From the NCBI RefSeq assembly GCF_002078875.1, contig NC_034410.1, positions 37,724,145-37,788,144 of the forward strand: a DNA stretch of 64,000 nt, given 5' to 3'. Both the position numbers and the translations under genes were made by a program. Below are positions 53,772 through 64,000 of this stretch, piece after piece (within the stretch, counting starts at the first letter, position 1; the number at the start of each line of letters is the position of its first letter). Below the pieces are notes generated by a model. The model made no database searches. It was not told where the DNA came from and saw only the letters and a program-made list of their open reading frames with translations. This stretch comes from Numida meleagris (taxonomy: Eukaryota > Chordata > Aves > Galliformes > Numididae).

Positions 53772-53793
53772 TTTTTTTTTCTTTTTTTTTTTT
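53772..53793. repeat. T-rich tract (T9-C-T12)
   Basis: Two T runs separated by one C, then TAAGCATC. It lies about 400 bp after the A24 tract. No element is recognised. Confidence 0.8.
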
Positions 53794-54670
53794 AAGCATC
53801 AACAAGCTTTTGTCCTTAAGAAAAACATTCTGTGAGTTCACAACGTCGGGTTTTCTACATTGCCTTCAGAGCAATAGGTAAATAGTAGCTGAGCTCTTTG
53901 TTTGATTTTATTATCCCTGGCTTAGTGGGAGGCCAGGGCTGCAAGCTGCCTAGGCTGTAACGCAGGCTAGTGCTGTGTTCAGGACTACAGCTCCCTTTCT
54001 CAAAACACATCTGGAACAACGGTTCCTCTGCTTTCATGAGCTCAATTTATGGTTGCACGAGGCAATGTATTCTTTGTGCTTGATGAAATACACAGTGCAC
54101 GCAAGCCTCTTCAGATGTGTTGTCAGTTGGCAGCTCTCTCGCTAGATGCACCTTTACACAATTGCACAAGACACCAGGAGGTACGAATGTGAAATTTAGC
54201 CTTGAGGGCTAAACAAAGAAATGAAACTTAGCTATGAATGCGGTATTATCCATCTGCAGAAACAGATATTAGATCTGATCTCTCACTATGTTACTGTAGT
54301 TTTACACTAATAGGACTCTGCTGAGATCACTGGAGTAGCACCACTACACAACTAAAGCAGTAGTGGTGATAAGTTGGGACTGTTATTTTTAGTGCTGGTG
54401 AATTACATAGGAATGAACACTTTTTGGGTTCAGACTGTATTCACTGCATAAAACCAGCTGTAATGAAAGGTAAAAATGCAGGTGGCACACAGTTGTGGTG
54501 TTGCTGCTGAACTTTGGCTCATCCTTTTCGGGAGCCATTGCTTTGTGTGCTGAGTGGTAATGTATGAGCACAGGGAAGGGGTGCTTCCAGCTCACCTCCT
54601 TTTTTAACCCCCAACCATAGCCTTTTTGTTTACTGTCCATACAATTTGTTTTATCATGTATAATCAGAAA

Positions 54671-55559
54671 GTTAGATGATAGAAAGCTGGGAGTAGTGGC
54701 TGACACACCAGAAGGCTGTGCTGCCATTCAGCAAGACCTGGACAGACTGGAGAGTTGGGCATGGAGGAACCTGATGAGATTTAACAAGAGCAAGTGCAGA
54801 GTCTTACACCTAGGGAGGAATAACGACATGCATCAGTACAGGTTAGGGGCTGACCTGCTGGAGAGGAGCTCTGCAGAGAAGGATCTGGGTGTTCTGGTGG
54901 ACAATGGGTTGGCCATGAGCCAACAGTGTGCCTTTGTGGTCAAAAAACGGCCACTGCTATCGTGGGGTGCATTAAAAAAAGTGTGGCCAGCAGGTCAAGG
55001 GAGGTGATGCTCCCCCTCTATTTTGCCCTAGTGAGGCCACATGTAGAATACCGTGTCCAGTTCTGGGCTCCTCAGTTCAAAAATGATGGGGATCTCCTGA
55101 AGGAGTCCAGCGAAGGACCACAAAGATGATAAAGGGCGTGGAGCGTCTCCTGTATGAAGAAAGGCTGGGTAACCTGGGTCTGTTCAGCCTGGGTAAAAGA
55201 AGACTGGGGGAGAATCTGATTAATGTTTATAAATATCTGAAGGGAGGTGGAAGGCAAATGGATGAGACCGGGCTCTTTGCAGCGGTGTGTAGTGATAGGA
55301 CAAGGAGCAGTGGTCTAAAACTGGACAAAGGAAGTTCCATACAAACATGTGGAGGAACTTCTTTACAGTAAGGGTGATAGAGTGCTGGAACAGGTTGCCC
55401 AGAGAGGTTGTGGAGTCTCCTTCTATGGAGATGTTCAAGACCTGTCTGGATGCCTGCCTGTGCGACCTATTGTAGGGAACCTGCTTTAGCAGGGAGGTTA
55501 GATTTAATGATCTCTTGAGGTCCCTTCCAACCTCTGCAATTCTATGATTCTGTGTGATT
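54671..55559 (+). mobile_element. CR1 LINE fragment, about 0.9 kb, sense, frameshifted reverse-transcriptase remnant
   Basis: This is the longest CR1 copy in the window. It carries the C-terminal third of ORF2 spread over three reading frames: [20 protein letters not shown] and [12 protein letters not shown] from 54696, then [20 protein letters not shown] from about 54990, then RLLYEERLGNLGLFSLGKRR from 55126. The frame changes show it is a dead copy. The 3' end has GGAACAGGTTGCCCAGAGAG, GAGGTCCCTTCCAACCTCTG and TTCTATGATTCTGTGTGATT. It lacks the endonuclease and the catalytic YxDD part of the reverse transcriptase. It looks like a different CR1 subfamily from the 27085 and 29315 copies. Confidence 0.93.
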
Positions 55560-58500
55560 TGTACAATAGCTGAAACTCATTCATTATACTGAATGTGCTT
55601 GTTATGGAAAACTATGTTGTTAAAAATGTTGGCGGTGTCAGAAAAGAAGTTGAAATTTGTCACGATAGGTAGCTTTCCAGTTAAACTGCAAGCAAATCAA
55701 GTACTTTTTGCTTGTGCCTGTTAGGATGAGAAATAAAATAGCTGCAGCACATAGTATGAAGTGCTATAGTCAGGCCAGATAGCGGGCAGAAACAGTGCAG
55801 TGTCTGGTTTTAGTTTACAGCTGTGCACTTTCCTTGCCATCAGCAATTCCGGATAATGTCCAACAAATTGAATTGATGACACTGTATAACCCGAAGTTCT
55901 CCCAGTTGCAAGCCATCCTACTACCATGACTGTCTCATAAGAGAAATTAATGTAATATTTGTAGATGAGTAGACTGTTTTACCTTTTGGTGACCCTGAAG
56001 AAAAAAGGTCAAGTTTGGGATATTTTTACCTGTAATCGGTTATCCATAAAGAGTTAGTGTACCAGACTTCAAGACTGTAGTCAAAAGGGCAGTTGCTTTG
56101 CGAAGGTAGCTCAAAAGGGCACTTGAACAGCTAAAATCAGATGAGACAGATTTAATGGGCTCGTAGTGACTTCTGACTGAATGTTCAGAGTTTGAAATTG
56201 AGGAGTTTTTCTTTACCCAGCCTGTGAAAAACAACTGTACTATTTTTTTTGTGGTGTAGCTTAATAGAAATTTGATGTCAGACTGACCATTTAGAAGTGT
56301 TTTTCAACCGCTGTGTATACGTTTAGGCACTTCAGCTGTAAGGAAAAGGAAGAATAATCACATTGCGTTTGTGATTGTGTATATTTTCAGCTGATGTGTT
56401 TAGACGCCGCTGTTCCATAAGAGCTGCCCTGTTCCCCAGACTATTTCAGTTTAACTAGCGGTATACAGAATTTTATCTGGACAGCTGAAGAAGTTACTAG
56501 TAAATCCGCTGGGTTTTTGGCAGATGAAAAAGTAGACAGTAACCACAATGATACTTCATTTCCCTGCATAAGCCCTGCAAGTTTGGGAAAGCTTTCAGGA
56601 TGGAATGATTGATTCCCAAAACTCCTTCCAGTTTCTGCACTGACCAGGGAAAGGGATGACTGGCAACATCCAGCAGATGATGCTATTACTCTGCAAAGCC
56701 TGTTACAAGTGGTGTGGTAGATCTTAATAATGATAATTACTTTTACAGCTAGAGAAGGAAGTGACTGATTTTGTGCAGAATATTGGGAGATAGTTGGGGC
56801 AGGACTTGAAAGAGAAGGGAATGACACTTGCATAGATTTCGTTCTACAGCATCACTAGCTGAATGGAGACATTGTGAGACCTGCCTGTGGAGAAGATCCA
56901 TCCCACAGATGGGAATTTCTGGCTATGTTAAGTACCTTCAAGATTATGTGAAATACACATGGAAATGCGAGTGATTTATCAGTGGGTATGACTGGGTTAT
57001 TTCCATTGCAAATATGTTGCTGGGCCTTCATGGGAAATACTCGTTATTTATTTTGCCTGAAATTGTTAAAGCTAACCTTTGGTATTTCCTTAATCTCCAG
57101 CTTCTAGAAATTTCTGGATTATCCTATTTCATGGTGGCAATTAGTTGATGACATGAAAGCATGCTGAGAATGGAATTCTCAGGGAAAATGCTATCTGAAC
57201 AGTTTATTGTTAAATTTGTAATCATATTTCTCCATCTAGTTTGATTGCAACATGCAGCAGGGAAACCAGAAGGGAGGTGAAGGATTCTGCTTTCAGTTCA
57301 GCCCACGATACACATTTTGTGCTCCGTATATCCTGGCTCTGACTAAGCTGTTCCACTTATTGTCTCATCTGCCTACCACACCTGCATGCTTCAAAACACC
57401 ATTTCTGCTAGTTTTGTTTCACGTATTTGCTGTTTTTCTATCTTTACAGCTTTTCAGATTTTTAATTTCTCATTTCTGTTTAGGACCTGATTTGTAGGGG
57501 GTGTTTCCATTTGTATTTCTGGAGTCCTGATTTTTATGCGTTAATTTGTTGGCCATGTTCTACAGAACTGGAGCCAGCCCCAAAATGACATAGTCAATAT
57601 GCAGGCAGACTTTATCAGTATATTCATGGGCCTGAAAGCAGTTTACAAGCTTTTTGGTGGTGGTATTTTTTGTTGTTGTTTTTTTTTCCTAGCTGAAGTA
57701 TTTTATGGAGCCTTCTCTAGGTTTCCTTCAACATTCAAGCCAAATCGGCATTCAGAACCAGTTGGGTTTTTTCTTTTGGTTTCAGGTCTTGCAGTGTCAG
57801 TTCTAGATATGCAAAGTATGACAGTTTTTTTTCTTTTCGTATGTCTTAAAAGCAGAAAGAAGGTTGTTTAAGAAGCAAGCATTAATACATATATATATTC
57901 TATGCCATTCATACTTACTTTGAAAATGATAGTAAAGTAAAAAAGAAGAAAAAGAATACAAAAGTCATACCTCTCTGCTGCCTTCAGTGGGTTTTTCTCT
58001 CAGCTTATTGTTCTGCACTGGCTTGGTTATTTTGGTACTACATCTGAGTTAAATTAGTATTGTTTTTCAGGAGAGCAGAAACTCCTTGTTTGCTCATTCC
58101 ATCTACTAATTTTTCAGGGCTGTGACAATAGCAGGTGCCAAATTTCATGTCAAAAATAAAATTTTCAGGCTGATGGAATCCTTGAAACCACAGATCAAGT
58201 TTCAGGCCATTTAAATAAAGCTGTAGAGCATCCATTTGTATCATTCATTCATATAATGAAACCTGTTCTTTTAACTCAGTTCTTGATATATTAACCCCGC
58301 AGTTATCCTCATACATAAATGGGAGATGTGTTGCTTTCGTCGGTTATAATAGGATATAACCATATAAATCCCCTGTGCATGAATGGAAAAATAGAGCCCC
58401 TTAGGCTATAGGTATCAAAGGTCTACCCTATACTTACAATAGCCTAATAAGGTTATTTTGGAGGCATAGGTAATTACTCATGGACTCCCTATAGCTAGTG

Positions 58501-60501
58501 ATTCATTGCTCACTGCTGAAACATTTCTACATGAATTATGTTTTAAACAAGCAAATCCTTGGCCTTCTGTTTCACGGGGGAAAAAAAAGGAACTTAAGGG
58601 ACAAAAAATCGCATCATTTTCCATTTTAAAATACGTTGTTTGCTAGTTAAAAGCAAACTGTTATTTGAACCAATTTAGATCATGTATCTTACTGTTTTGA
58701 ATACATGAATGCGTGTTTCTGAAATTCACATTTTGATGAAAATATTATTGTTGTGACTAATTTGATATTTAGAGAAGAACGTGGATAGAGGATCCCTGTG
58801 CTTTGAATAAAACAGTTGGAGTTAACCGTCCCTGGGGATAGAATCAATCACTGTTGTAGAAGAGGGTGACATTTAAAAAAGAAACTCAGAAGAAAATGTC
58901 ATGCTTAAAAAATTAGATTTAAACGCACTAGCTCCTGATTGATTTTTATTGCACTCAGATGGATACACTGATTGATTATCAGTCTTACAAATGTTTAGTA
59001 CCTTTCCCACTTCTCTAATAATCAGAATAATCTAATTTTCAATGTCATTTAAGTTACTGTATTCAAGGTTATAATAGATCATATTTCTAATAAAACATAG
59101 CAATTATGTAATGAATAATACAAAGCTGCAAGGCAGAGTTCAGATTCACCTTCTTCAGGAAAAAACCTGCTACCAGTGACTGGAAGAGCCCGCATAGGTG
59201 AAGGCAGCGTGCAGGATGATGTCCTGTGGGCTTGTGGCGCTGACTCGTGTTGAGGAGCTGAAGGGCCTAATGTCAGAGGTTCCTGGAGTGTGCTCAAGGC
59301 ACGCCTGCCATAGCTGAGCAGTATTTCTCAACAGGAAACCAGGGGCAGGTTTGAAGGCTTTAATATATGTCCTCGTTCTTTGCCTGGGGGAAAATGGTAG
59401 CATGCCAGGTTCTCATGAAATTTCCTTCATGGTTGTTTCTCTCTGCTCTCCTGCTAATTTCGATACGCGTCTGTAGAGAAATACTATCTCACTTAACTCT
59501 AGAAGTTTTCTTGTGACAATTGCACCAGACAGCTACCTTGTTGGTTTCTCTGAATCAGCCACAAAATATGCGATTTTCAATGCAGTTTGTTTTTGTACTT
59601 GAAGCTCCTTGCAAGACTGTGTACTTGTAACTGGCTTTGTCCATTAGGAAGAAGAGTTTTTAACGTGAAACGTGCATTGCCTCCGATCATTCCCCATATG
59701 TCAAAGCTCAACTTTGGCATAAGAATTTGTTTTAAGATAGTTTCCTGTTGTTTTTAAAGACCGAGCAGTTTTGCCTGAAAGAAAACATTATTTCATCTGG
59801 AAATCATGACCTAGGAAAGCCAATCCATTAATAACTACCTAGTGCTCTGCATATTTTAATGCTATGTTTGGCTTGCAATTGTATTGCTGTGAAAACATGA
59901 ATAGGATTCTTATCATTCTGAATTGATGGCATCTCAGTTTGTCAGGCGTGATTGTGTTGCTTTCAAGATGTTTTTTATGTTCTTTTTCTTATGATGGGGA
60001 TGGCTTGGAGCTTATACAAGTTATACTTGTTAATTCTCATCCTGTGTTGATCCCCTTGTGACAGGAGAAGGCTGTGTAGTATTCCCTTCAAAGAGGGAAA
60101 AACAACCTCCTAGATCACCATGTGTTAGTAGGTCCCCAATTCTGTGCCTGCAGCCATCAGCTCTGGTGCATGGGAGAGCCTTCTGTGTTGTGTAGCGAGG
60201 TGCTGGCTTCATCTGTGGGGATGGAGAGCCTGGTTCCTTGTCCTGTTCTGGGGTGCTAGGTCTCTCTGGATTCAAGGTTTGCTAAGGTGGCTGCTGGGAG
60301 AGGCGTTCTTGCATTAGTTACAGGGAGTGCAGTTTGTCAAAGGATGATGGGGAGAAAGGAGATGCATGGTGTCTGGGGAAAGTTGGGTGTTTATCCTGAT
60401 AGATGAAGCTTGGCAGCGGCAGCAGTGAAGCATTTCGCGTCTTTGACTGAAATTGTCCACAACTGCTAATCTGCCAGAATTAGAAATTTTTAGCAGCTGG
60501 A

Positions 60502-60529
60502 ATTTGGATGTCAGGATTTGGGTGTCAGG
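60502..60529. repeat. Two tandem 14-bp units beside the foldback
   Basis: ATTTGGATGTCAGG is followed immediately by ATTTGGGTGTCAGG, differing at one position. This small tandem duplication lies about 36 bp outside the left arm of the foldback at 60566-60774. Confidence 0.8.
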
Positions 60530-60565
60530 ATGCAAGACTTGCATGTTTGCACTCTGGAAGCCGTG

Positions 60566-60774
60566 GCTGCAAGGCTGAGCATCAATCTCATCACGCACAC
60601 TTGGCACCATTTGCCTGCCATTTCCACCAGCCAGGGCTGCTGGCCCTCTGCAGTGGATCAACCGATGGCTTCCCAAAGTGCCACGGAGCCAGTGGGACAG
60701 CAGCCCTGGAGGTGGCAATGGCGGATAGATGGTGCCACGTGTGCGTGCTGAGGCTGATGCTCTGCCTTTGCAGC
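60566..60774. repeat. Long imperfect inverted repeat (foldback, about 80-nt arms)
   Basis: The left arm (60566-60645) pairs with the reverse complement of the right arm (60694-60774). My hand alignment gives 68 identities in 82 columns with two single-base gaps, leaving a loop of about 48 nt (60646-60693). The longest exact blocks are CCAGGGCTGCTG, CACGCACAC and TGGCACCAT. Weaker similarity may extend outward (TTGCAC near 60545 against its complement near 60790). Several mismatches are transitions that would become G:U pairs in a sense transcript. It matches no repeat I recognise. It could be an inverted duplication, a hairpin-type transposon relic or a precursor of small RNAs. It sits in sense orientation in a RARB intron. 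Confidence 0.85.
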
Positions 60775-63339
60775 AGAGCATTGTGCAATTGCCAACTTAC
60801 CCCCTGTGCTTTGTGGTGCTTCTGAGATTTGTTAGCTTAACAAATAACTTAGAAATGTTTAAGGACAAGAGACGTGTGGTTTTGCAGGAATGCAAACTAA
60901 CTGGAAGCACTAGTAGTTGTCAGCACAGGAACAAAAACAGTTAACTGGTAACTTTACAAAGCTGTAAAAGGTCACGGGGACCTCTAAGAGGCAAAACAGC
61001 AATGGTCACATTTCAAGTCATGAATGTATAGCTGATTAATCATTATAATACATGAAAGGTACTGTCAAACTATCTTCGGGCATCTGGGGAAGCAAAGGTT
61101 ATGCAAGCAGTTGGAAAAATGGTGTCATGAGCTGCAGGATCTTTTCCATGGCACACATTTCTGCCACCTTTGACAAACGGGAACACGAGAACTTGACATG
61201 CCATAATTTTCCCTGATGATCCAGAAACCACCTGAATCTCTTGGGCTAGATCCCAGACTCAGCTGGCCAAGTGGTGACTGGATTTGGTGGACCTGAAGGC
61301 GCTGTGTTTAAGATTGGACAATTCCCAGCATTATGGCATGCCTGAAATAAACCTGCTCAAGCACAAGAATTGCTGGATGGTTGCTAAATGAGAGAGCTGG
61401 AGTCCTCCAGAGTTCTCCAAGGGAAGCTTGTACATGCCTTTCCTATCCTTAGCTTCACCTACAGCAGACCCTGCTTTTCTTGAAAAATGGCATCCATCCC
61501 TCCTACAGCTTCCATTCCATGCTCATTGCTTCAAGCATAGGAGGGAAAATGTACTGAAGGCAGTGGGAGACCTAGGGTAAAGGGAGCAGACAGGCCAGGG
61601 CAGAGAAGGGACCGGCGATGATGTTCAGCACCTTATTCCATCAGGCAGTGGGCGAGCATCGGAGGGTAGGGGCTGATCTTCAACGTTAAGGCATCAGAAA
61701 GTGCCTTCTCCAGCTTACAAGCCCTGCCAGGTTTCTCTGCAGCTTTCTGGGTGTGGAAATGCCTGTACCAGCGTGTGTGGAGGTGACACGGAAACTGTCA
61801 TGGGAAGACAGATGGGAGCAGACATGCTCAGGCTTGGGCGTGTGTCGCTCAGCTGTCCAAGCAGTGTTGAGATGCATGCCAATGTGGCTTACCCACACAA
61901 ACAGGTACAACCTTCTTCATTCTCCTTCCCCTCACACACCTTATTTTTGTTTGAATTTTGTAACTTCAAGTATTTCTCACGGGGCAAATGAACTTCCATA
62001 CTGTCCCCTATTGGGAGCTCTTAAATAATGCAGCCATGGAGTCAGAATTTAGTGCCCAAGTAATGAAATTCATAACCTGAGTTTTCCACAACAGCATTAA
62101 CTGTGACATAGATTCATCTCTTGCGTATCATCATTAAAAGGCAGTGGAATTGCTTCGGGGATTGATGTGATCATATGCATGTAAAGACCAAGATACAAAA
62201 AGGTGTGATTTATGTAATATAAGCAAAAGCTGTAATCCAAAACCATTCCCACATGCAGTGTGACAGTTCCTGTTCCCCGAGCAGTGATGGCTTTGAAATT
62301 TACTGTGTAAATGTGTGTGTTTATGTGTTTTTATTTAACTCTTTTAAGCAGAGTATTGTCTTCATCTTTTTCTCTCTTTTTTTTTTTTGAGTTGAATTAT
62401 AGATGTAGTTAAATCTGCTTAATAGTTCAACATTGATGAAATTCTTTATATTTTTGGAGCCTGGGCATTATATGTCAGATGCACTTTATTGTGTTGTCTT
62501 ACATGGAATATAGAAATACCACTAGGTCTGACGCAGCCTTAGACAAATGTAGAAAATATAAGAAGTACACACAAAGCAAGAAGATAAATGTTATTTGGGT
62601 TTTACTGTTATTGCAAAGACCATCAGAATAATAGAAAAAGCTAACAGTGAGCAACTATTAGTTCTCAGGACATGTTAATTCTCCCCTTTTGCTCTTCCTA
62701 CCCTTCAGTGATTTGTGTCTGCAAAGAGACAGGACAGATGGGCCAGTTTGTGGTGTGGACTGACCAGCAATCTTCTCTGTATGGCTTTTGGAAGGGAAAG
62801 GACCTCAGGTCTAACTGAAGGAAGAGCTGTGTGGTGTAGCACAGGAGCAGTGGCCGGATTCCTGCATGAGTTATCTCCGTGTATCTGGGAGCTCTTGGCA
62901 GCTGTTCTGAGGACTGGCCTAAATAACGTGTTTGTCTTCCACGAGGAGTTCAAAGCTATTGAGATAAGTAGTTGCTGAGGCTGCCTGTTAAGCAAATTTG
63001 TCAATCGTAGAGCTATAAGTAAATGGGGCTTTATTACAAAGGCTTATTGCTTTTTGCGGTTGTGTAGGAGTTTACATAATTTTCTAAGGAGCTCTTTTAT
63101 CTCCTAAGTACAGCAGTGATTAGGATTTACTTCTGGAGTGCAGTGGCAGTTCGGAGCACTCAAGATGTACATGTCAGTTCTTGGTGTTTTTTTCAGTGTG
63201 TAGGACTGCATTTGTGCTCTGCTGTGGGATCCAGTGAGCAAGTTGGGCAGGACATTGGCTTTAGGAAAAGATTTGTAAAATAGCTGGGGGATGCAACTCT
63301 CCAGCACCCAATTACATTGCTAGCACAGAACCTTCACGA

Positions 63340-63652
63340 CTACCTGAAAGGAGGCTGTGGAGCGGTGGGGGTCGGCCTCTTCTCCCAGGTAACATCAATA
63401 GTACAAGAGGTAATGGCCTTAAGTTGTGTCAGGGGAGGTTCAGGTTGGATATTAGGAAAAATTTCTTCTCAGAGTGATAAGGCATTGGAACAGGCTGCTC
63501 AGGGAGTTACCATCCCCAGAGGTGTTCAAGAACTGTGTAGATGTGGCAATGAGGGACTTGGGTTAGTGGGCATGGTGGTGATGGGCTGGCAGTTGGACTA
63601 GACGATCTTCGAGGTCTTTTCCAACCCTAATGATTCTGTGATTCTATGATTC
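63340..63652 (+). mobile_element. CR1 LINE fragment, about 0.3 kb, sense
   Basis: This is a 5'-truncated CR1 tail. Recognisable blocks are CTACCTGAAAGGAGGCTGTG, GGTCGGCCTCTTCTCCCAGG, AAGTTGTGTCAGGGGAGGTT, CAGGTTGGATATTAGGAAAA, TTGGAACAGGCTGCTCAGGG and the end TTGGACTAGACGATCTTCGA with TTCTGTGATTCTATGATTC. The GGACTAGACGATCTTCGAGG motif marks a subfamily different from the GGTTGGAACT type at 35017. The open frame crossing it (63317-63601) is out of the original coding frame for much of its length and is not functional. Confidence 0.92.
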
Positions 63653-64000
63653 ACAATGAGGTATATCTTTACCTTTTCTGTCCACTTTTCTTGGCATCTT
63701 TAGAGTCTCTGTTACTGCAGACATATGAACTGATGGTGTTTGAGGTTAGACTTTACTCCATGGAGATGCTCAGCATCCCAGCCCTGATCCAGCAAAGCAC
63801 AGAATTGATTTCAGTGAGTGGCTGTTCACACAACTGAAGTCAAGTACATCCTTAAAATATTTACCGGAGCAGGGTCGGAGTTCTCTCAGTTGGAAAGTCA
63901 AACCTTCAGTGAGGAAACTGAAGCCATTTGTAGCATGAGGTGTGCACCTCATCAACTCATAAAAAACATTCAGTGTCCTACCCTTTGTTTTCTGGTGCAT

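Noticed and set aside
63436..63450. AGGTTCAGGTTGGAT, tandem half-site-like motif that could be a retinoic acid response element
   Set aside because: It is part of the CR1 consensus tail and the second half-site is poor. The spacing fits no standard DR1, DR2 or DR5 element.

Overview
This window is intronic DNA from a vertebrate, almost certainly a bird. It carries only two short coding exons. Both belong to the retinoic acid receptor beta gene (RARB) and lie on the + strand. The bird assignment rests on seven CR1 LINE fragments, which have the ATTCTRTG-type 3' ends typical of avian CR1, and on the absence of recognisable mammalian repeats. A galliform such as chicken fits, but the species cannot be fixed from what I can read here.

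Layout: positions 1-16518 are the 3' part of an intron whose upstream exon lies outside the window. Exon 16519-16667 (149 bp) encodes the end of the receptor's A/B region and the first zinc finger. A 22,548 bp intron (16668-39215) follows. Exon 39216-39357 (142 bp) encodes the second zinc finger and the start of its C-terminal extension. Everything from 39358 to 64000 is the next intron, which runs off the right edge. The hinge, ligand-binding domain and 3' UTR exons are therefore downstream, and the promoter and first coding exon of the RARB2-type transcript are upstream.

CR1 fragments lie at about 9648-9901 (+), 23300-23413 (-), 27085-27400 (-), 29315-29939 (+), 35017-35207 (+), 54671-55559 (+) and 63340-63652 (+). 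All are 5'-truncated. Several preserve decayed or partly open remnants of the reverse-transcriptase ORF end. I found no tRNA, rRNA, CRISPR array, LTR retrovirus or DNA transposon I could name. None of the many short open frames outside the two exons looks like a real gene.

The most unusual structure is a long imperfect foldback at 60566-60774. Two arms of about 80 nt, about 83% identical by hand alignment, are separated by a 48 nt loop, in sense orientation inside a RARB intron. It could give a long hairpin RNA, or it could be the relic of a hairpin-type mobile element. Smaller curiosities are a 27-nt near-perfect palindrome (48356-48382), a tandem duplication carrying two palindromes (32004-32087), a pyrimidine-rich block (about 19150-20330), a G/A-rich block (about 45440-45735) and a 24-nt A tract that may mark a retrocopy (53355-53378).
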